Assembly: GCA_025210375.1 (NCBI GenBank)
Contig: JAOASB010000034.1
Span: 83,629-147,628, forward strand
Direction: 5' to 3'
Source of the DNA: Maledivibacter sp.
GTDB lineage: Bacteria; Bacillota; Clostridia; Peptostreptococcales; Caminicellaceae
DNA: 64,000 nt
Program-made: the position numbers and the translations under genes
The notes under the pieces: generated by a model
What the model was told of the DNA's origin: nothing
Database searches by the model: none
What the model saw: the letters and a program-made list of their open reading frames with translations, nothing else
Shown: piece after piece, positions 19,270 to 28,593 of the stretch
Numbering within the stretch: position 1 is the first letter of the stretch
Layout: each line of letters starts with the position of its first letter

Positions 19270-20583
19270 TTATTTTTTAGCCTTGCATTGCATTACAATT
19301 GGTGTCCCCTCAAAGTTATAATTTTGTCTTACTTGATTTTCTAAATATCTTATATATGAAAAATGTGCTAATTCTATGTCATTAACAAACAAAACAAATG
19401 TTGGCGGTTTTACACCAACCTGAGTCCCATAGTATATTTTTAACCTCTTACCCTTATCTGATGGAGGCTGATTTAAAAGTATAGCCTCACTAATCAAATC
19501 ATTTAACGCACCAGTAGATATTCTCATAGAATGTTGATTTGATACATATTTTATATACTCCAAAACCTTATCCACTCTTTGCTTAGTTTTTGCAGATATA
19601 AATAATATAGGTGCATATGTCATATATGCTAATTCATTACGGATTTTTTTTGAATAATCATTATATGTATAGTTATTTTTTTCAATTAAATCCCACTTAT
19701 TAACAACAATTATTGCTGCCTTACCTGCCTCGTGGGCATAACCAGCAATTCTTTTGTCCTGTTCTGTTACTCCTTCTACAGCATCAATAAGAATTAGACA
19801 AACATCACTTCTTTCAATAGCTGTTAATGATCTAATAACACTATATTTTTCAACATTCTCATATACCTTACTTTTTCTTCTAATCCCTGCAGTATCTATA
19901 AAAACATATTTATCCTCATTAAATTCAAAGGGAGTATCGATTGCATCCCTTGTTGTTCCTGCAATATCACTAACTATAACTCTATTTTCACCCAAGATAG
20001 TATTGATCAAAGAGGATTTTCCCACATTTGGCTTCCCAATCACTGCGACCTTAATAACATCTTCTTCGTAGTCCGTATCAACATCTTCTGGAAATTTATT
20101 TATTATTTCATCAAGAAGATCCCCAAGATTTAAAGCATTTACTGAAGATATGGGTATTGGTTCACCTAAACCTAATGTGTAAAAATCATAAAAGTCCTCT
20201 GGAAGCTTATTGCTGTCAACCTTATTTACTACGAGAACAATGGGCTTATTTGTTCTTCTAAGAATATTGGCTATTTCTTCATCGGCATTAGTTATGCCTG
20301 ATCTTCCATCTACCATGAATACTATGACATGTGCCATATCCATAGCAATTTCAGCCTGTGTTTTCATTTGAGAAATAATTATATCCTTTGAATCGGGCTC
20401 TATTCCTCCAGTATCTATTAGTGTAAATTTGTTATTAAGCCATTCCGCATCCGCATATATTCTGTCCCTAGTGACACCTGGTTTATCTTCAACTATAGAT
20501 ATTCTCTTTCCCGCGATCTTATTAAAAAATGTCGATTTTCCAACATTTGGTCTACCAACCACCGCAACAACAGGTTTTCCCAT
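19270..20583 (-). CDS. der: Ribosome biogenesis GTPase Der (EngA)
   Basis: A 437-residue GTPase with two G domains in tandem, needed for 50S subunit assembly. The first has [13 protein letters not shown] and NKVD; the second has [13 protein letters not shown] and NKWD. The C-terminal KH-like domain ends in the typical [17 protein letters not shown] precedes the ATG. It lies 31 bases after the DUF512 gene and is likely in one operon with it and gpsA. Confidence 0.97.
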   Translation of the reverse strand: MGKPVVAVVGRPNVGKSTFFNKIAGKRISIVEDKPGVTRDRIYADAEWLNNKFTLIDTGGIEPDSKDIIISQMKTQAEIAMDMAHVIVFMVDGRSGITNADEEIANILRRTNKPIVLVVNKVDSNKLPEDFYDFYTLGLGEPIPISSVNALNLGDLLDEIINKFPEDVDTDYEEDVIKVAVIGKPNVGKSSLINTILGENRVIVSDIAGTTRDAIDTPFEFNEDKYVFIDTAGIRRKSKVYENVEKYSVIRSLTAIERSDVCLILIDAVEGVTEQDKRIAGYAHEAGKAAIIVVNKWDLIEKNNYTYNDYSKKIRNELAYMTYAPILFISAKTKQRVDKVLEYIKYVSNQHSMRISTGALNDLISEAILLNQPPSDKGKRLKIYYGTQVGVKPPTFVLFVNDIELAHFSYIRYLENQVRQNYNFEGTPIVMQCKAKK

Positions 20584-20614
20584 ATTTATTCCTCCACTAA
20601 TTCAAATTTGTTTT

Positions 20615-21937
20615 CTATTTTAATATAATACTTTCAATAAAAGATTTCCCTTCAATACCACAAATCACAACATCTTTATTGAATGCTTTTTCAATATCCT
20701 CTACGGTAACATCATCTAAAAATATAGGCTCATCGGATTTTAACATACTCTTAGGAATAACAAGCCTATCTCCCACTTCCCTATTCTGTAATTGTTTTAT
20801 AATGTCTTGTCCAGTTATTAGTCCTGAAACAGTTATAGTTTCACCAAAAAACTCATTTATAATAGGTACCACTTGAAGTTTTAGCTTTGCAATTTTATGG
20901 GTCAATTTACTTGCTAATTCTTTAATAAACTTAGAAGCTGAAACTCCAGTCACAATAGTAATTGTCTTATCTACCTCTAAATTATCAGGTAACTCCTTTA
21001 AGTATTGGTCAAACTCGTACTCCATCTTTTTAATTAAACCTACACCATTTTCTATCTGGGGAAATCCCTCATAATCCTCATAATGTGGCAAAGCTTTTTC
21101 AGCTAAAACGTAAAACTCATCTGATAAATGCACAAAATTAGTACCTATTTTTCGTTTTAATAATCTATGCCAATTATCGATTTGGTTAATAACTTTAGTT
21201 GCCTTTTCTTTATCAAAAATCTCCATGGGATATAAGTTTTCTCTAAACTTTGTGACTCCCACAGGAACAATTGCCATACTACATATATTGGGATACAAAC
21301 CATATAGGTCTTCTATTGTTCTATCTAACTCTATACCATCATTTACTCCCGGACAAAGTACTATTTGTCCATTAATAATTATACGATTTTCAGTTAACTT
21401 CTTAATTCTTTCTAGTACATTTCCTGCATTTTTGTTATTTAACATTTTGACTCTTAGCTCTGGATTGGTGGTATGAATAGAAACGTTAATTGGACTTATA
21501 TTGTATTCAATAATTCTATCTATATCTGCATCACTTAAATTAGTCAAAGTAACAAAATTACCTTGGAGAAAGGACAATCTCGAGTCATCATCCTTAAAAT
21601 ATAAGCTCTTTCGCATATTTTTAGGTAATTGATCAACAAAACAAAAAATACATTTATTTTTACAGAACTTCGCTTTATCTAAAATAGGATTTTCAAATTC
21701 GATACCGAGATCTTCATCATAATCTTTATCTATTTCTAAGACCCAAACTTCTCCATCCTTCTTTTCAATCTCAACTTCCAAATAGTCATCAGAAATTAAA
21801 AATAAATAATCTAGAACATCTAGTATCTTTTTACCGTTAATACTAACGAGTATATCTCCTTTTTCTATGCCCATTTCCTCTGCTATACTATCTTGTTCAA
21901 TATTAGATATTATATTATTATATTTCTTTTTATCCAT
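20615..21937 (-). CDS. DUF512 family radical-SAM-like protein with N-terminal PDZ domain
   Basis: A protein of about 440 residues with a PDZ-like N-terminus (SIAEEMGIEKGDILVSINGK). An iron-sulfur motif of the radical-SAM type, CKNKCIFCFVDQLP (CxxxCxxC), follows near residue 85, then a DUF512 C-terminal domain. The family is nearly always beside der in Clostridia, but its substrate is unknown. The frame reaches 21988; the ATG at 21937 is chosen because CAGGTG lies six bases upstream and the protein then starts like its relatives. Co-transcription with der suggests a housekeeping role, which is inference. Confidence 0.85.
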   Translation of the reverse strand: MDKKKYNNIISNIEQDSIAEEMGIEKGDILVSINGKKILDVLDYLFLISDDYLEVEIEKKDGEVWVLEIDKDYDEDLGIEFENPILDKAKFCKNKCIFCFVDQLPKNMRKSLYFKDDDSRLSFLQGNFVTLTNLSDADIDRIIEYNISPINVSIHTTNPELRVKMLNNKNAGNVLERIKKLTENRIIINGQIVLCPGVNDGIELDRTIEDLYGLYPNICSMAIVPVGVTKFRENLYPMEIFDKEKATKVINQIDNWHRLLKRKIGTNFVHLSDEFYVLAEKALPHYEDYEGFPQIENGVGLIKKMEYEFDQYLKELPDNLEVDKTITIVTGVSASKFIKELASKLTHKIAKLKLQVVPIINEFFGETITVSGLITGQDIIKQLQNREVGDRLVIPKSMLKSDEPIFLDDVTVEDIEKAFNKDVVICGIEGKSFIESIILK

Positions 21938-22085
21938 CCAAACACCTGCTTTAATTAATAGAGTAAATTGCATATGCAATTCCCTCAATAAATAATTTCA
22001 ATATTTACATTCTCGTTTTATTATAATGGAAGTTTAAGAATAGTCAAGCTGTTTAAGTACAAAGACGACCAAAGCTGCTTTGTTG

Positions 22086-22250
22086 GTTCCAAGTTGCAAG
22101 TTACAAGTTACAAGTTTTAAAAGTCATTCTTTTAGGTCATATTTCAAAATCTGCTACGAATCTTTAGGCATTTTAAAACTTAAAAGAATGACCAAAGGCT
22201 TGCGACTTGTAACATGGAACTTGCAACTAACAAAGTGCCCCTGGCACTTT
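22086..22250. repeat. Family C inverted-repeat element and following hairpin
   Basis: TTCCAAGTTGCAAGTTACAAG at the left and CTTGTAACATGGAACTTGCA at the right are inverted copies. Nested inside are GTCATTCTTTTAGGTCAT and its inverse AAAAGAATGACC. A hairpin (AACAAAGTGCC / GGCACTTTGTT) at about 22228-22250 closes the region and may terminate the YIEGIA operon. The gap 21938-22251 has no gene. Confidence 0.6.
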
Positions 22251-22251
22251 G

Positions 22252-22443
22252 TTAGTGTCTTACTATTACATAAACTCCATTTCTAAGATCATGAACCATG
22301 CCCATTGTTATTTTTGCTATCAGTAATGCCGTTTCCTCCTGTTTTTCTAAACTATCCACAAAAAATATTGGTGCTGTAGCCGACGATACATTTTTATTTA
22401 ATGAAACAAGGGCAATTATATTTTCCTTTATTCCAAAATCCAT
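22252..22443 (-). CDS. Capping complex subunit for YIEGIA
   Basis: A 63-residue protein of the small family named as the capping partner of YIEGIA (MDFGIKENIIALVSLN ... KITMGMVHDLRNGVYVIVRH). It is always next to a YIEGIA gene, as here, 24 bases downstream. AAAGGAG precedes the ATG. The biochemical role is not established; the pair is confined to spore-forming Firmicutes. Confidence 0.85.
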   Translation of the reverse strand: MDFGIKENIIALVSLNKNVSSATAPIFFVDSLEKQEETALLIAKITMGMVHDLRNGVYVIVRH

Positions 22444-22467
22444 ATATATCTCCTTTCCCTACTCTAT

Positions 22468-23376
22468 TTAACCTTCTTGCAAATGTTTCCCCCTTGGTTT
22501 CCTTTTACAGGTTTCTAATACAGGGGTCTTTTTTACAACATCTACCAATAAATCCACATTGGGTTCCATAGGTATAAGCGCCATAACTAAATTCCCATTG
22601 TGAGGATTTCTCCTGGCCAATGGAGTAAAATCCGGCTCATCTATATCCTTTCTAATACCCAATTGTGTGGCTGCTTGATGCTGTATTGCCTGTCTTTGCC
22701 CAATATTTGATAAAGTAGAACTGGCACTAGGATCTTTAGGTACTATTTCAACGGCTATACCTCTTTCCTCGTATATTTTTCTTGATCCAGTTAGCCCTAT
22801 GTTCATGATTATTACATCGTTAATAATTAATAATGGGCCGTCAAAACTTATTTTTCCAGGTTTCACCTCCGCTATTTCACCAATTAATTGTCTTGTTAAA
22901 AATCTCTTCAAAACTGTCATCGCTAAAATTCCCACAATAATACCCGTTATAATTTGCATTTGCTGTCCACCTTTTAAATATCTAGATATATTCATAGATA
23001 AGCTCGTTAGAAGTGATGTCAACATCACCATATAATTTCTAGCTTCAAAGGCTTTGGCTATATCCTCTATGTAAGCTGTACCCCTAGGTACTAGTTCTGT
23101 TGGTTCAATATTATCTAAACTCTGTCTTTCCATATTTCGTACATCTCTAAATTGCTGTGCCGCTAATGATAAAAAAGTAACTGCTCCAAATTCCTTAGTT
23201 CCCAACGCTGGTATAGCTACAGCTCCAAGGGATGCAGCTATTAGTCCCAATGTAATATGTGATAAAAAACCCTGTGGATAGCTCGGATACTGCCTATGAT
23301 CAATTTTCATCATATAAGCACGGGCAAAAACACCGATTATAATTGACAATATTATGGAAATCATATAATTTTCCAT
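22468..23376 (-). CDS. YIEGIA family membrane protein
   Basis: A 302-residue integral membrane protein with about five hydrophobic segments, e.g. SIILSIIIGVFARAYMM at the N-terminus and GIIVGILAMTVLKRFL mid-protein. The family is named for a YIEGIA motif; here it reads AYIEDIAKAFEARNY, a G-to-D variant, next to the conserved QQFRDVRNMER. The ATG at 23376 follows GGGAGG at seven bases. It is a two-gene unit with the capping subunit, and sporulation is implied only by its distribution. Confidence 0.85.
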   Translation of the reverse strand: MENYMISIILSIIIGVFARAYMMKIDHRQYPSYPQGFLSHITLGLIAASLGAVAIPALGTKEFGAVTFLSLAAQQFRDVRNMERQSLDNIEPTELVPRGTAYIEDIAKAFEARNYMVMLTSLLTSLSMNISRYLKGGQQMQIITGIIVGILAMTVLKRFLTRQLIGEIAEVKPGKISFDGPLLIINDVIIMNIGLTGSRKIYEERGIAVEIVPKDPSASSTLSNIGQRQAIQHQAATQLGIRKDIDEPDFTPLARRNPHNGNLVMALIPMEPNVDLLVDVVKKTPVLETCKRKPRGKHLQEG

Positions 23377-23399
23377 CAAATACCTCCCTTCATATTTAA

Positions 23400-23620
23400 T
23401 ATTTTTCCTCAGTAAAATATTAAATATGAAAAAAAGATATTAAAATATTGAAAAAGATTGATATTCCTACATCGAAAGGCCCTTTAATGGTTCAGAAACT
23501 ATTATTGGATATTTTGATCACCATTCCCATAGGATAGCAATCTTTAATAAGTGGCGTCTTCCTGCTTCGATTAAAAACTTGCCATTCCCTCATATATCAT
23601 AATTCTAATATCAATAACAA
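23400..23620 (-). other. Long 5' leader of the YIEGIA gene, unexplained
   Basis: About 220 bases with no ORF precede the YIEGIA gene. They contain two similar segments, GGGAATGGCAAG and TATGGGAATGGTG, around GAAGCAGGAAGACGCCAC, with local G+C above the flanks. Conserved structure is possible. I compared it by eye with c-di-GMP, SAM and T-box leaders and found no match. Confidence 0.3.
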
Positions 23621-23624
23621 AAAT

Positions 23625-23821
23625 AGAGCTAAATAACTTTTAGCTCTCAGATTGTTGACAAAGTCAACAAGATGTCAGGCTGTTGAGAAATTCGAAGTTC
23701 GAGGCGTGCTGAAACCGAGAGGCCGTAGCGTATACAGACATACGTAAGGGTTCTTGGTTGAAGCAACAACGAAGAAATTCGAGTTTGTCAACAGCCTAAG
23801 AGCTAAATAACTTTTAGCTCT
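23625..23821. repeat. Family T element copy 2 between two identical hairpins
   Basis: The 23-base palindrome AGAGCTAAATAACTTTTAGC(TCT) occurs at 23625-23647 and is repeated exactly at 23799-23821. The 151-bp element between has an outer stem (CAGGCTGTTGA / TCAACAGCCT) and a core running from AAGTTCGAGGCGTGCTGAA through CATACGTAAGGGTTCTTG to CAACGAAGAAATTCG. The core is nearly identical to the copy at 47604-47754 and resembles the inverted copy near 1100-1225. It lies downstream of the chemoreceptor gene. Confidence 0.8.
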
Positions 23822-23981
23822 AATCTATATTTAAAAAAAGCAGAAAAATACCATAAGTGAAAATAAAAGATATACTCACTAAGAATAAACAATGTTGGAC
23901 AAAATGATTTTTCATTTCTTTTGACTGTCCAGTTTTCATATAATCAGCCAATAGCAGAACTCTCATCTTCTAAGTCATTAT

Positions 23982-25958
23982 TTATATATGGAACTTCTTT
24001 AGCCTACTATTTAATTCTGAGGATTTTTCATTCAATTGTATTGCAATACTAGCCACCTCATTAATCACTTCATTTTGGCTATATATTGATGTTCTAATTT
24101 CCTCTAAGCTTGTAGCAGAATTTTCAAAGGTATTTGTCACTTCTTCAATCATTGTCAATGTAGTTTCCTTTGAATATTCCATTTTTTCAATCATTTGGCT
24201 GATTTCATCCGTGATATTGGGTAATTTCTGAATGTTATTGTCGATGGTAATAAAACTATCATTAACTTTTTCAACAGTATCACTTTGTTGCTGCACAACT
24301 ATATTTGCTTCTTCCATAGACATTACAATCTTATTTGAAGCTCCTTGTATATCTTTTAAAATACTACTAATATTTTTTACGGCTTGAGCCGATTGTTCTG
24401 CTAGATGTTTAATTGATTCAGCTACTACTGAGAAACCTCTTCCATGTTCACCAGCCCTTGAAGCTTCAATAGATGCATTTAATGCTAAAAGATTTGTTTC
24501 CTCTGCAATTGAAAATATTGTTTCAAGAATAACTTCCACGTCTCTTGATTTTTCTTCTAAATCGTTCACTATTGTATTTACCCTAGTAATCGAATTTGTT
24601 GTCTTATTATTTTTCACCTTCAGTTCTTCTATTGTACTTATTCCCTCTTTATTTGATATTTGAACCTGTTTTGAAAAAGAAATAATTTTACTGAACTGCT
24701 GTGAAAGATCATTTAATAATATGGCCAATTCTTTCATCATATTAGATCCAGTTTTACTCCTATCTACTTGTTTAGTACTTTCTTCAGAAATTTCTACTAT
24801 CCTATCTGTTATGGTTTCCGATATTGCGGTACATTCTTGAGATATTGCCGTCAAATTTTCCGATAGCCCCGTGCCATTGTCGGATGTATCCTGAATATTT
24901 TTAATCAAAATTGATAAATTATAAATAGTCTCATTGAAATGATCAGATAAATCTTTGAATTCATCATTAGAATTTATAATTACTTCCGTCCTTAATTCGC
25001 CATTCTTTAATCCTCTCATCCCATCTAAGATCTTATAAATTGCTCCTTTAAAATAATTTGAGAAAATATATGTACCTATAACAGTAAATAATAAAGCTAT
25101 TCCGCCAACCAAAGCTGTTGTATGCAAAATAGTATGGGCCCTTGATAATACATCCTTTGAGGATAAATCTGTTACTACAATCCATCCCAGATTTTCAATA
25201 CGTTTTTGCGAAAGATAGTGTTTTTCTCCATCTATTATTGTTTCTGTATCTCTTTTTCCTTCTTCTACAACATCAATTAAGGTACTATTAGACATCTTTT
25301 TTGCTATTAAATCATGATTAGGATGACTAATATATTTATTATTCCTATCTAAAATAAAGCAATAACTATTTTCTCCTAGCTCTTGATTATTTATATACTT
25401 AACAAAATCATCAAGATTAATATCTATAGATAATACACCAATAAAACTATCAACTTCATCATATATAGGAATTGCAAGGGATATAACTAGTTCATTAGTA
25501 TTTTTATCTCTATATGGATTTGTCCAAATCAATTTATTATCCTGCTTTGCTTGTTGATACCACGGCCGCAATCTTGGATCAGTATCATCCTTTAAATCTA
25601 GCTGTGGATACGATATTACTCGCTTATCTTCAAGTACTACATAAACACACTTCATATCGTCACCAGAATTAATAGCACTCTTAAATAAATCAACGATCCA
25701 AGGTTCATATTCTGGATGACTTATAGCACTTTTAATATTTCCATTATGTGCAACTATTTTAATAATACTTTCATAGTTCTTAAGATATCTTTCTATTGAA
25801 CCCATTACTCCATTTAAGGTACTGGAAGAGAGTGCCTTCAAATCTTCTTTAATAATTGTCCTAGATTGTAAGTAAGAACCAGTCCCTATTGTTATCATTA
25901 AACAAAATATTAGTACGATAAAAACCAAATTCATTTTAGCTCTAATAGAAAATCTCAT
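23982..25958 (-). CDS. Methyl-accepting chemotaxis protein with periplasmic-type Cache domain
   Basis: A 658-residue transmembrane chemoreceptor. It has an N-terminal membrane segment (about 8-28), an extracellular dCache-like sensor ([40 protein letters not shown]), a second membrane segment ([19 protein letters not shown]), a HAMP linker and the cytoplasmic signalling domain. The signalling tip [20 protein letters not shown] is canonical. AGGAGG precedes the ATG at 25958, which is preferred over 25982. Such dCache sensors often bind amino acids or organic acids, but the ligand cannot be read here. No other chemotaxis genes are adjacent. Confidence 0.92.
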   Translation of the reverse strand: MRFSIRAKMNLVFIVLIFCLMITIGTGSYLQSRTIIKEDLKALSSSTLNGVMGSIERYLKNYESIIKIVAHNGNIKSAISHPEYEPWIVDLFKSAINSGDDMKCVYVVLEDKRVISYPQLDLKDDTDPRLRPWYQQAKQDNKLIWTNPYRDKNTNELVISLAIPIYDEVDSFIGVLSIDINLDDFVKYINNQELGENSYCFILDRNNKYISHPNHDLIAKKMSNSTLIDVVEEGKRDTETIIDGEKHYLSQKRIENLGWIVVTDLSSKDVLSRAHTILHTTALVGGIALLFTVIGTYIFSNYFKGAIYKILDGMRGLKNGELRTEVIINSNDEFKDLSDHFNETIYNLSILIKNIQDTSDNGTGLSENLTAISQECTAISETITDRIVEISEESTKQVDRSKTGSNMMKELAILLNDLSQQFSKIISFSKQVQISNKEGISTIEELKVKNNKTTNSITRVNTIVNDLEEKSRDVEVILETIFSIAEETNLLALNASIEASRAGEHGRGFSVVAESIKHLAEQSAQAVKNISSILKDIQGASNKIVMSMEEANIVVQQQSDTVEKVNDSFITIDNNIQKLPNITDEISQMIEKMEYSKETTLTMIEEVTNTFENSATSLEEIRTSIYSQNEVINEVASIAIQLNEKSSELNSRLKKFHI

Positions 25959-26166
25959 TCTTTTTCCTCCTAATTTTGTCATAATCTCTCAATTAGTTGT
26001 ACCTTACTTATTCTTCTAAGTGCCGCTTGCTACAATTAAAAGGTTTTATATTATCCATATATAGGGTTCTCATAGTATAAGTTAAATTCTATACTAAATT
26101 CCCCATATTTATATCAATAATATAAGCTTAATAGATATTTCTACTCTAGTAGCCCTTTTCCTATTA

Positions 26167-26316
26167 CTTGAGGAAATTGCATAACTCTTACTTGGCTAAG
26201 CCTAATATGCAAACATCATCATTAATTTGATTACTTAAGATATAAGCATATTTTATGGTATAGATTTAAAGATTTTAGAACTACATGTAAAGATAAACAT
26301 GCAATTTGCTCACTTT
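26167..26316. repeat. Family A inverted-repeat element, complete copy
   Basis: The 150-bp element begins CTTGAGGAAATTGCATAACT and ends GCAATTTGCTCACTT, terminal inverted repeats of about 14 bases. The interior has no ORF. The gap 25959-26725 holds this copy, a right-truncated second copy and family B pieces, and nothing else recognisable. Confidence 0.75.
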
Positions 26317-26412
26317 AATAAGAAATCATTATTAACCATAATATACTATTTAAATTTGCATTACAATAGAGTTTCTAAATAAATATGGTCAATTTGGAAA
26401 AACTATATAATA

Positions 26413-26547
26413 TTTGAGGGAATTGCATAACGCTTACTTAGCTAAGCTTAATATGGGAATCTGATTCTTGATTTAATTGCTTAAGATAGAAGTATATTTG
26501 ATGGTATAGCTATTGGGATTTTAAAACTACGTGTAAAGATAAACAAC
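26413..26547. repeat. Family A element, right end missing
   Basis: It starts TTGAGGGAATTGCATAACGC, follows the first copy closely in the interior (CTTAGCTAAGCTTAATATG, GATGGTATAGCTAT) and stops after ACGTGTAAAGATAAAC without the terminal repeat. Confidence 0.6.
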
Positions 26548-26639
26548 TTCAAGGTTTAATATATCTCGAAAAAAAAATGTAGAAGCGTTCATTATTTTCT
26601 CTGAAATATATTTTAAATCTTAATGGTGATTATCTATAT

Positions 26640-26725
26640 AGGGTTTTCATCGTATAACTTATACATGGACAAATATGCGATGTTTCTGGGCATTTTGGAC
26701 TTGTATAAGTTAAAGTTTATACTAG
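26640..26725. repeat. Family B-like element at the gerAB breakpoint
   Basis: TATAGGGTTTTCATCGTATA and a later TATAAGTTAAAGTTTATACT match family B hairpin B1, here separated by a palindromic insert (CTTATACATGG ... GACTTGTATAAG). The element ends where the germination-permease fragment starts. Confidence 0.6.
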
Positions 26726-27217
26726 AATTTTAGATTTAGGGGAAAGGATTCTCCCTATAAAATATATTTAAAGAGCCTATTCTTTGGTGGAACAATAATA
26801 CTTTTAATCTCCTTAACTAACATCTTAGTTCTGGGTTTAAATGGAATCGAAAGTTACTATTTCCCTTCATTTAAAACAGTCTCAAGAATACATATAGAGT
26901 GGATTTTTCAAAGACTAGAGATAATACCCAGCGCAATGTTCACAATAGGTGCCTTTATTAAGATGAACATATACCTACTAGCCTGTTGCAAGGGAATCGC
27001 TAAGGTACTTAAATGTAATGATTATAGGTTTATAGTTCTGCCTATTTCATTATTAATGATAAATTTAGCATACTTTGAATTCGAAAGTATGATAGATTAT
27101 TACGACGTTGTAGAAGTGTGGTACTGGTATGCTTCCTTCTTTGAGGTGCTTCTTCCTATAACAATCCTTATAACTATCGAACTTAAAAAGAAATCCTTGT
27201 TTCATCATAGAAGTTAG
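26726..27217 (+). pseudogene. Truncated GerAB-type spore germination permease
   Basis: The open frame after a TAG at 26723 encodes about 163 residues that match the C-terminal half of GerAB/GerKB germinant permeases. It has YLKSLFFGGTIILLISLTN, VLGLNGIESYYFPSFKT, RLEIIPSAMFTIGAFIKM, and the final membrane segment LPITILITIELKKK. The N-terminal half (about five membrane segments) is absent, and there is no gerA-A or gerA-C partner and no ribosome site. Family B repeat sequence sits exactly at the truncated end. It is a remnant of a germination-receptor operon rather than a working gene. Confidence 0.8.
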
Positions 27218-27277
27218 GGGACGGAGTTGTTGATACCATTATGTTTTAGAACAATATTGTCAATAACTCCATCCCCT
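27216..27277. repeat. Family D palindrome, copy 1
   Basis: AGGGGACGGAGTTGTTGAT pairs with GTCAATAACTCCATCCCCT around an ATGTTTTAGAACAATAT loop. It abuts the gerAB fragment stop and lies downstream of the third immunity gene of the toxin island. Copies 2 and 3 are at 28333-28400 and 30150-30221. Confidence 0.75.
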
Positions 27278-27474
27278 GAACATGTTTTTTATTTACAACG
27301 TTTTTTAGTGGTCTCTCCTGTCCCCTTGTCTTTTACAGGGCTTATATGGGTTATGTTTGTCTTAGTAGTATTATTGGAATCATTCGGCACTGGATAGACC
27401 CATAAAAAAGAAACCTCGAAAGCCATAAAGCCAATCAAGGTCTATTAATACATCATTCTTAAAGCTATAGAATA

Positions 27475-27792
27475 TTAGTGAAGTATAACATAAAATTTAC
27501 GAATTAGTTTCTCAAATGTTTCTAGTCTCTCATTATCAAGATTCCTTGGCTCAATTCTAACATTATACTTATGAAAAAATCTATTATTTACTTCTTTTTC
27601 AAGTGATTGAAGTTCTTCGACATCCCTATGTTCCATTAAAAAATTCAACCAATCATTTATTTCATTTCTATGCCAAATTAACAGGGAATCAGATGAAACC
27701 TTCAACATTTCTTCAACATGTTTCTTTAGTAATTCTAATGTGTTAGTTAGTTCACTATGTTCCTTAGTACTCAATATGTTTAACACTTGCAT
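27475..27792 (-). CDS. Putative immunity protein of toxin module 3
   Basis: A 105-residue all-helical, charged protein (VLNILSTKEHSELTNTLELL ... FEKLIRKFYVILH) with no family I recognise. The ATG at 27792 has GAGG six bases upstream and lies 14 bases after the module 3 toxin stop codon. By position it is the cognate immunity gene. It is intact although its toxin has lost a start, which fits selection to keep immunity in orphan modules. Confidence 0.55.
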   Translation of the reverse strand: MQVLNILSTKEHSELTNTLELLKKHVEEMLKVSSDSLLIWHRNEINDWLNFLMEHRDVEELQSLEKEVNNRFFHKYNVRIEPRNLDNERLETFEKLIRKFYVILH

Positions 27793-27806
27793 CACCTACC
27801 TCAATA

Positions 27807-28313
27807 TTATTTTAATGGTGTAGTAGTAATCCTACTTTCAGGAATAGCTTTAAAATCAATGTAAATCTGATGTGATCCACCATATAACCCCATTCCTTGA
27901 GAACCAACCGTACCGTCTAAGCCTGATATACTTGACCCTTTGGGAATAGTAATTTCAAAAAGCTTACTTGCATTATTACACCATTCTTGTTTTATAGCTG
28001 TGTTTACTCTCCACTCAAATTCAGTTGCAGGAGGCGGGGTAAGTGACCAAAACCCTCCATTTTTATCACCAATCCTGTATAATTTTGTTCCCTCTCCATA
28101 TGTTTTTAATTCCGATTTTCCGCCTGCAAACGAATTTAAAACATTTCTTTCCCATTGACTTCCTTCTGGTAGATTAGGAGCTTTAACATGAATTTCCGTC
28201 TTTATCGGTCTCGGCTATTGTTCTGCCCAGCATGTCGTTGTGATATTTTGTTGTTTTTTCTGGGGTTATTTTTTCTGTCCTTAGTCCCCTGTGGTTGTAT
28301 TGGTATTGGTATG
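27807..28313 (-). pseudogene. Displaced Rhs C-terminal toxin, module 3 (no start, frame-broken)
   Basis: From the right, about 120 bases (28193-28313) are nearly identical to the Rhs core around codons for YNHRGLRTEKIT and DMLGRTIAETDKDG. The Rhs frame then meets TGT TAA, and the toxin continues in another frame: HVKAPNLPEGSQWERN, KLYRIGDKNGGFWSLTPPP, EWRVNTAIKQEWCNN, GMGLYGGSHQIYID, ending at 27807. The YRIG, EWR and GGxxQ arrangement is reminiscent of NAD-cleaving TNT or ADP-ribosyltransferase-type toxins, which I offer only as a possibility. With no start and a frame break it is a silent toxin tip that could be activated by recombination with the full Rhs gene. Confidence 0.65.
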
Positions 28314-28332
28314 TTCCCTTGCTAGATTTCTA

Positions 28333-28400
28333 TGTCTAAAGAACGGAGTTATTGACACAATTATGTTTTAGAACCATATTGTCAATAACTCCGTCCCCTA
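28333..28400. repeat. Family D palindrome, copy 2
   Basis: TGTCT ... ACGGAGTTATTGACA pairs with TGTCAATAACTCCGT ... AGACA around AATTATGTTTTAGAACCATA. It lies at the boundary of toxin module 3, next to the same TTCCCTTGCTAGATTTCTA junction seen at module 2. Confidence 0.8.
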
Positions 28401-28410
28401 GACACTTCTC

Positions 28411-28559
28411 TAAATCATCGTAGCGGTAGTAGGTTCTATTTTTCCCCCAAATATTATATGATATATTCCTGTTTTACTTCTCTTGCATATCTATTAGCCT
28501 TTGATTATTCTAACAAATTGTTTTGTTCAGAAGCACTAACTCCTACCCCCTTGCTTCTT
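28411..28559. repeat. Rhs-core scrap plus family E junction repeat
   Basis: 28411-28446 repeats a piece of the Rhs gene (33070-33104; ATCGTAGCGGTAGTAGG). 28470-28559 is a junction repeat (GTTTTACTTCTCTTGCATA ... ACAAATTGTTTTGT) found again at 30225-30328. On the minus strand, a short frame downstream of AGGAGG begins at about 28584 (MMDKNTLFIR ... GVSASEQNNLLE) and is probably not a gene. Confidence 0.6.
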
Positions 28560-28593
28560 ATAAACAAAGTATTCTTATCCATCATGAAACCTC

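Noticed and set aside
22080..22286. Plus-strand frame of 68 codons between the DUF512 and YIEGIA-cap genes
   Set aside because: It is made entirely of family C repeat and hairpin sequence.
23480..23600. Possible c-di-GMP riboswitch (GGCAA ... GACGC) upstream of the YIEGIA gene
   Set aside because: The conserved GEMM core (GGGACGCAAAGC and the receptor loop) is absent; only short fragments match by chance.
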